Shown: positions 58,231 through 64,000 of the stretch, in pieces | Layout: the number at the start of each line of letters is the position of its first letter | Position numbering within the stretch: position 1 is the first letter of the stretch | Assembly: GCA_030490835.1 (NCBI GenBank) | Contig: CM059975.1 | Location: forward strand, 33,078,133 to 33,142,132 | Source: Annona cherimola | Taxonomy: Eukaryota; Streptophyta; Magnoliopsida; Magnoliales; Annonaceae | DNA: 64,000 bases | Direction: 5' to 3' | Notes under the pieces: model-generated | Databases searched by the model: none | Told to the model about the DNA's origin: nothing | Seen by the model: only the letters and a program-made list of their open reading frames with translations | Program-made: the position numbers and the translations under genes

Positions 58231-58629
58231 GATAAAAAATCATAAGTGACATGTTAAGAATATAATGAATATTCCAAGCAAAACTCCCCCTGTTTTAATA
58301 CTCCCAATCATTCATGTCATTTTCTCCCCTTTTGTCATTAACAAAAAGCGATAAGAAAAAAATATCAGATAGACTTATTGAAAAATCAAACTAAAATGCA
58401 AAACTGGAGAATAAATCTAACTAAATACAACAATATGTATGATATCATGTTTATGATAAAAATAAATCTGATAAATGTCTGCCAATATTATTTGTTTGCT
58501 AACAAAAATAGAAAAAAAAAGAAAAAAAATTTGTGAAGTTCACCAAAACACCATAAAAAATGTTGCATGTTTGTCATCATATGAATCAGAATCACCTGCA
58601 TGAAACTTAGCCTTACTCATCATCAGAAT
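58231..58629 (-). other. Internal non-coding sequence between the extra ORF and the polypurine tract
   Basis: Contains further purine-rich, PPT-like words on the minus strand: AACAGGGGGAGTTTTG (near 58284) and AAAAGGGGAGAAAATG (near 58330). Multiple PPT copies upstream of the LTR are a known Sirevirus feature. Confidence 0.65.
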
Positions 58630-60600
58630 CTAACAAATGAATATGAGATGATGAATAGTTGGAGGATTTGGATGATTGACCCTTGATTTTGCTGGATTTG
58701 GAAGGTTTGGATCTTCAAAAATGAGGTGGAACATGAAACTCATAAGGCTCTTTTCCAGGAGAATACAGTCTAGATGATGGTTCTGGGGGCAAACACATAG
58801 CACGACGACGGTTGTTGTTTGCAATCTCTTGAAGAAGATCATTCAGTTCAGGTAATCCAGCAGTCAAACATATTTTGTCAATGTTATCTCTTAAATCTCT
58901 CATAGTACCACTCAACTCTCTTATCCTCACACAAGCTGCCAATAGCAAATTCAAGTTGTTGCATCATTGTTGAAATTGAATTTCTCACTATTGTTGTGAC
59001 AGTTGCAATAGTGAATGCAATAGTTGTAATGCTTTCTTGTGTATGAGAAAAAGAAGTGATAGTTTCATGCTTGAGCTCATGAAAATCATGAGTTAAAGTA
59101 TCTAGTCTAGTTTCAATAGTTCCCATTCTAGAATTAATTGCTGAAAATTAGATTCTAAAAAGGATTCGAGAGAAGAGAAATCACATTAACTAAATATGGT
59201 TGAAGGGGTATACCTGCTAAAGATTGAGGTGCACAAGCAGGTTTAGTAGAAGTAGTGCCCACTTGAGGAGTTGGATTGGTAGGTGAAATGTGAGGCGAGT
59301 TTGCAGGCTTATGAGTTGAAGAATTGACTTCTGCTATTGCATTATCATGAAAAGGTGAAGGTGAGATCGGCTCATTTTCAGAATTAGCATCTCTAGGAGA
59401 ACCACCTTGATATTCATGATGTCCGTCACCACCCAAGTAACCATCCTGTTCATCTTGTCTTTGACCAAGTCCAATATCCTGATCATCGATTTGAACAAAA
59501 CCCTTTATTATTGTGGAAGAGACTAATGACCTACTGCATGTAAGTCTAAATTCACAACCCATTCACCATCACCAATACGATTATACCGCATACGCTTGAG
59601 TGTACATTCATTTATCACATCATAGCTTGTTGGTTTGATAGATGTTTCTCTTCTCAAATCAATGTTGAAATTCTGAAATAGCCTTGTTAAATACATAGCA
59701 TAGGGCAAACTTTCATTTGCTCTCTTTTTTGTGACAACATATAAGATAACATCACACTAGGAATGTTATAGGGCTTGTTTTTCACAATTGCCCACATTAA
59801 TTCCAAATCATCAAGTGTAACAATATCGTATCTTTTCTCTTTAGGTAAAAAACAATGTGCAACAACCAAATGCAGCAATTTATAATCCAGTTTGGAAAAT
59901 TCCTTGTTTGTAAAATTGCATTGTTATTGACTTAATGACTCATTTTGTGTAAAATAGAAAATAACCTCCTCAAAATCAATGTCTTTATATGAACTAGTGA
60001 CATGAATTGGTAAAAACATAAACCCAGCAAACTCTTGTTATGTGAAACTAACTTCAATTCCTCTCAAAAATGATGTATAAGTAGTGTCTTCCAGTACTAA
60101 GTTGAAATAAAAGTGTTTCGTAAGATCCGAATAGAGATGAAAATCGTTCTTCGGAAATTCAAGAAGCCCATATTCTTTCAACCAATGCACAAATCCAAAC
60201 ATCTCTTTGCTGAAAAATAAAAAATCTACCTTTTTACCTTTGGTAAATATTCGATGTGAAAATTTACCCACATAAGTATCTTTATCAGACGGGTGGCGAA
60301 AATTTGAAACTTTTGATGAGGCGGCAGTATTTTTTATAGAGTGGGACATTTGAGTAGCTTGATGAGACCGATGTCTAGAACCCGCAGTATTACCTTGCAT
60401 GAAGTTTTGAGGGGTAGACATGCGCGAGGTAGTACGAGGAGAAGGGTTTGCATTCTCATTGATGGGGATGCCAGAACTTTGACGTCGACAAGTGGATGGA
60501 GGATCCGAGGGTGTTGAATCCGCCTTCCGCTTTCCTTTTTCCTCATAAAAGTGTTTTTTACCAGCCTGTGCACCACCTTTCCGAGCCATCACAGTAAATT
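58630..60600 (-). pseudogene. Extra ORF downstream of pol (env-like / putative plant transposon protein), broken
   Basis: Sireviruses often have an additional ORF between pol and the 3' LTR. Here it starts at about 60588 (MARKGGAQ) with a basic, Ser/Pro-rich N-terminus (to about residue 100). A folded domain follows that reads HWLKEYGLLEF and DLTKHFYFNLVLE, and in other frames LLHLVVAHCFLPKEKRYDIV, MWAIVKNKP and YLTRLFQNFNIDL. Those blocks resemble the 'putative plant transposon protein' domain found after Copia pol in many plants. The tail (59126-58715) has coiled-coil character (LTHDFHELKHE) and an acidic, Ser/Pro-rich linker precedes it. Reading is split over at least five frames, so it is dead. 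No signal peptide or membrane segment is visible, so an envelope role is not supported. Confidence 0.75.
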
Positions 60601-61518
60601 CAGAATGGAATTGAATGGATTTGTGATATGAATTTTTTTTGTGGAATGGAGCAAACGGTGGAAAGAGGGGGAGAGAGAGAATTTTGATTTTCAAAAATTA
60701 AATTGTTGAAACTTGGTTGGGTAGTCGAGAATTTGATTTTCAAAAAACAAAATAGAATATTTGGAGAGAATTTTAGGGTTATGCATCTTTTTATGGCTGA
60801 AGAATGAATGGGAGAGAGAAGAGACGTGAATGGGAGAGAGAAGAGACGTGAATGGAGAGAGAAGAGAAGAGACGTGAATTGATGGGAGAGAGAAGAGAAG
60901 TTGTGTATGCCCTGCTCAAGTAATCATTCCGTTCCCTTTTTTTTTATTAAAACAGATACATGCTTGCTTTTATCATTCTCCCTTTGCTTTTGTTTTTTTT
61001 CCTTCGCTGTTCTCTCTTTTTGCCGTTCTCTCTTTGGTTTTTTTTTTTTTTTGGTTTGCCGTTCTTTTTTTTTGTTTTCTTTTTAACGAGTTTTTTTAAA
61101 CGGGTTTTTTTAACATGTGTTTTTTTGGTTTTTGTTTTTTTGTTTTTTTTTTAAACTCCTATTAAACAATTTTTATGTTTTATGTTTTTATTTTTGTTTT
61201 AACGGTTTTATTGCTGTTTTTTATTTTTAAAAAAATCTTATTAAACAGTTTTATGTTTTCTATTTTTATTTTTGTTTTAACATTTTATTGCTATTTTTTT
61301 AGATTTTTATGTTTTATTTATTTTTATTAGATTTGAAAAAAAAATATTAGTACGATTTTATTGAAAAAATTATTAAAACAATTTGGTCTTAAAAAAATAA
61401 TTTTGTTAAATTTTTTTAACAAAAAAGCCTTATTTAAAAAATAAAACTAAAATTGGTAGATAAATATATAATTTTAAAATTATCAACCACATGATATAAT
61501 ATTTACGTAATGCATTTG
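60601..61518 (-). other. Spacer between pol and the extra ORF, with T-rich low complexity
   Basis: Non-coding. 60800-60900 is a degenerate tandem repeat of GGGAGAGAGAAGAGACGTGAAT-like units (purine-rich on the plus strand); 60935-61160 is T-rich with several runs. No gene. Confidence 0.6.
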
Positions 61519-64000
61519 TCATGAAAAAAGATCGATTACACCCAATTCCCTTCTTATGTGAAGAAATTTTTCAGAGGGAAGTGGTTTTGTAAAAATATTT
61601 GCCAGTTGATCTTTCATGGGAATAAATTCAATAGAAATTTCTTTTCGTAATACATGATCCCTTAAAAAATGATGTCTTACCTCAATATGTTTAGTGCGTG
61701 AATGTTGTACAGGATTTTTAGACAAATTTATTGCACTTGTGTTGTCACATCTAATTGGAACTTTTGTATATGACAACCCATAATCACACAATTGTTGTTT
61801 CATCTACGAAATTTGAAAACAACAACTTGCACATGTAATATATTCAGCCTCTGCAGTTGATAATGCAACTGAGCTTTGTTTCCTAGAGTACCGTGATATA
61901 ATCATACCACTCAGAAATTGACACGTACCACTTATACTTTTTCTATCCACTTTATAATCTGCAAAATCAGCATCTGAATATCCAATCAAGGTAAAAGTAG
62001 ATTTACTAGGATACCAAATGCCCAAGGTAGGTGAATCAACAAGGTATTTAAATATACGTTTAACATCAATTATGTGTGATTCCTTTGAATTTGATTGAAA
62101 ACGTGCACATATACAAACACTAAACAAAATATTAGGTCAACCGGTAGTTAAATACAAAAGTGAACTGATCATGCTTTTATATAACTTTTGATTTCCTGGC
62201 TTACCTGATTCATCCTTGTCCATTTTTATGCCTACACTTATGGGGGTTGACATATGCTTTACATTTTCCATTTTGAACTTTTTCAACATTTCCTTGACAT
62301 ATTTTATTTAAGAGATAAAAATACCTTCTTTTGTTTGTTTTACTTGAAATCTCAGAAAGAAAGTAAACTCACCCATCATGCTCATTTAGAACTCACTTTG
62401 CATTAATTTTTCAAAATTCTTGCAATACAACACATTAGTAGACCCAAAAATAATATCATCCACATAAATCTGTACAATCAAAATGTCTTTGTGAATATTT
62501 TTGATAAATAAAGTAGTATCAACCTTGCTTTTTTGAATTTTTTCTCTAGCAAAAACCCATTAAGTCTATCATATCAAGCTCTTGGAATTTGTCTTAATCC
62601 ATAAAGAGCTTTTGATAGTTTGAACACATAATCAAGGTGTTCATGGTCTTCAAAACTTGGTGGTTGTTTGACATAAACTTCTTCATTTATCAAACCATTC
62701 AAGAATGCATTTTTTACATCTATTTCAGAAAGTTTAAACTTTCTGAATAATGCAAATGCACGTAACATTCTAATTGCTTTAACTCTAGCTACAGGTGCAA
62801 AAGTCCCATCAAAATCAATACCCTCTACTTGAGAGTAATCTTGTGCAACTAGACGTGCTTTATTTCTAACAATGATCCTAGACTCGTCAAGTTTGTTTCT
62901 AAAAATCCATTTTGTACCAATAACTGGATGATTATCAGGTTTAGGTACAAGTGCCACACATTATTTCTTTTAAATTGATCCAGTTCTTCTTGCATAGCAA
63001 TTATCCAATTTTCATCAAATATTGCTTCATCAACTTTTTTAGGTTCAATGTGAGAAATAAAAGCATAATGACCCAAGACATTTTGAAGTGAATTTCGAGT
63101 TTTGACTTTGTCATAAATATTACCAATAACCTGATTAAGTGGATGATTTTTATGTATTCACAGATTTAGAGGTTTTCTTAGAACATTACCTGCACTTACC
63201 ATTTCTTTATCTCTCGATGTTTTCTGTACGTCAAGAATGTTTTTTCTTCATCTGAAAAAAACAACCTTTCTCGGCCTGGTGTTAGATTCATCAAAGGTGA
63301 CTTGTATTGACTCTTCAACTGTGCAAGTTCGCTTATTATAGACTCAGTATGCTTTGCTGAAAGAAGAATGACCAAGAAAAATACTTTCATCACTTTTATA
63401 ATCAAATTTACCAAGGTCATCTTTTCCATTATTTAGTACAAAATATTTACAACCAAAAGTATAAAAATATACAATGTTTGACTTTCAACCTTTTCACAAT
63501 TCATATGGAGTTTTCTTTAATATTGGACGAATATAAACACGATTAATGATAAAACATGCAGTGTTTACTGCTTCAGCCCAATAACTATGTGACAAATCAG
63601 CATCAATCAATATTGTTCTAGCCATTTCAATAAATGTTCTATTCTTTCGTTCAATAACTCCATTTTGTTGTGGTGTTCTAAGAGCTAAGAAGTTATGATT
63701 TATTCCAAAACTGTCACAAAATTCCGTAAAATAATGATTGTCAAATTCTCTTCCATGATCACTTCGAATTGCAAATATTTTCAATCCACGTTCATTTTTA
63801 ATTTTGTGATAAATTTTTTGAAATAAATTAAAACATTCACCCTTGCTTTCTAAGAACAATATCATGTATATCTTGAAAAATCATCGAAAATAACATAGAC
63901 ATAATGTTTTCCGGCCAAACTTCTAATCCGTGTAGGTCCAAATAAATACATATGCAGTAATTGCAGAGGTTCTGTTGTTGACACAATATCTTTTGATTTG
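61519..64000 (-). pseudogene. Sirevirus-like Copia pol: integrase, reverse transcriptase, RNase H (3' part, decayed)
   Basis: The order on the minus strand is integrase, RT, RNase H, as in Copia. Integrase (about 63990-63494): SDHGREFDNHYFTEFCD with the second Asp and PQQNGVIERKNR with the Glu. RT (about 63076-62240): KWIFRNKLDESRIIVRNKAR, GIDFDGTFAPVARVKAIR, DVKNAFLNGLINEEVYV, and IYVDDIIFGS with both active-site Asp. RNase H (62127-61519): YSDADFADYKVDRKS, VALSTAEAEYITCA, RCDNTSAINLSKNP, HIEVRHHFLRD and the end TKPLPSEKFLHIRRELGV. Frames change and stop codons occur between domains, so it is non-functional. The first integrase Asp and everything upstream lie beyond 64000. The lineage is supported by the extra ORF and the PPT. 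Confidence 0.92.

Noticed and set aside
60800..60900. GAGAGAAGAGACGTGAAT repeats as a possible regulatory array
   Set aside because: It is a low-complexity purine tract in the spacer of a dead retroelement; simple slippage explains it.

Overview
This is a nuclear plant (angiosperm) window. It is AT-rich and dominated by transposable elements. Plant-type Tekay (Ty3/Gypsy), Sirevirus-like and other Copia elements, an L1-type LINE with a plant C-terminal RNase H, tRNA-derived SINEs and many MITEs are visible. GT-AG introns interrupt the host genes. I cannot name the species.

Layout. 1-3312: the end of a Tekay Gypsy pol (one in-frame stop) and its 3' LTR. It lies against a fragment of an RPM1-like NLR resistance gene (3313-3640, minus). 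5219-9125: a 5'-truncated L1 LINE on the minus strand with an 11-bp target duplication. 9897-16317: exons of a strongly diverged U2AF65-like splicing factor. RRM1, the linker, the pre-UHM segment and the C-terminal half of the UHM can be recognised; RRM2 and the first half of the UHM cannot. Its second visible intron holds a 1.8-kb Copia derivative whose two LTRs are in inverted orientation yet flanked by a 5-bp duplication. 18.0-20.6 kb: a Copia fragment split by a SINE, a long (TA)n tract, two foldback MITEs in TA repeats, a third foldback and a Mutator-type MITE with a 9-bp duplication.

21136-26522 (minus) is the best intact gene: a three-exon coiled-coil protein of about 684 residues, of the plant family that includes At1g50660 and At5g41620. 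26.5-45.2 kb has no convincing gene; it is packed with foldbacks, MITEs, a Mutator-like non-autonomous element, a SINE, a 121-bp minisatellite and a large TIR element. 45387-45749 (plus) is a small intact gene for a 120-residue protein starting MGNC (predicted myristoylated), with a TATA box. 45.8-57.2 kb is again repeats, with a broken RNase H-like reading frame at 48.3-48.8 kb and a degenerate ~115-bp tandem array at 56.4-57.2 kb.

57251-64000 (minus) is the 3' part of a Sirevirus-like Copia element: decayed integrase/RT/RNase H, a separate downstream ORF (env-like/extra ORF), a polypurine tract and a 962-bp 3' LTR. Its 5' part lies beyond the window.

I see no gene cluster acting as a new pathway. 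The most unusual items are the inverted-LTR Copia insertion, the diverged U2AF65-like locus, a 22-bp micro-retroinsertion with a 19-bp target duplication, and a set of SINEs sharing a 3' tail.
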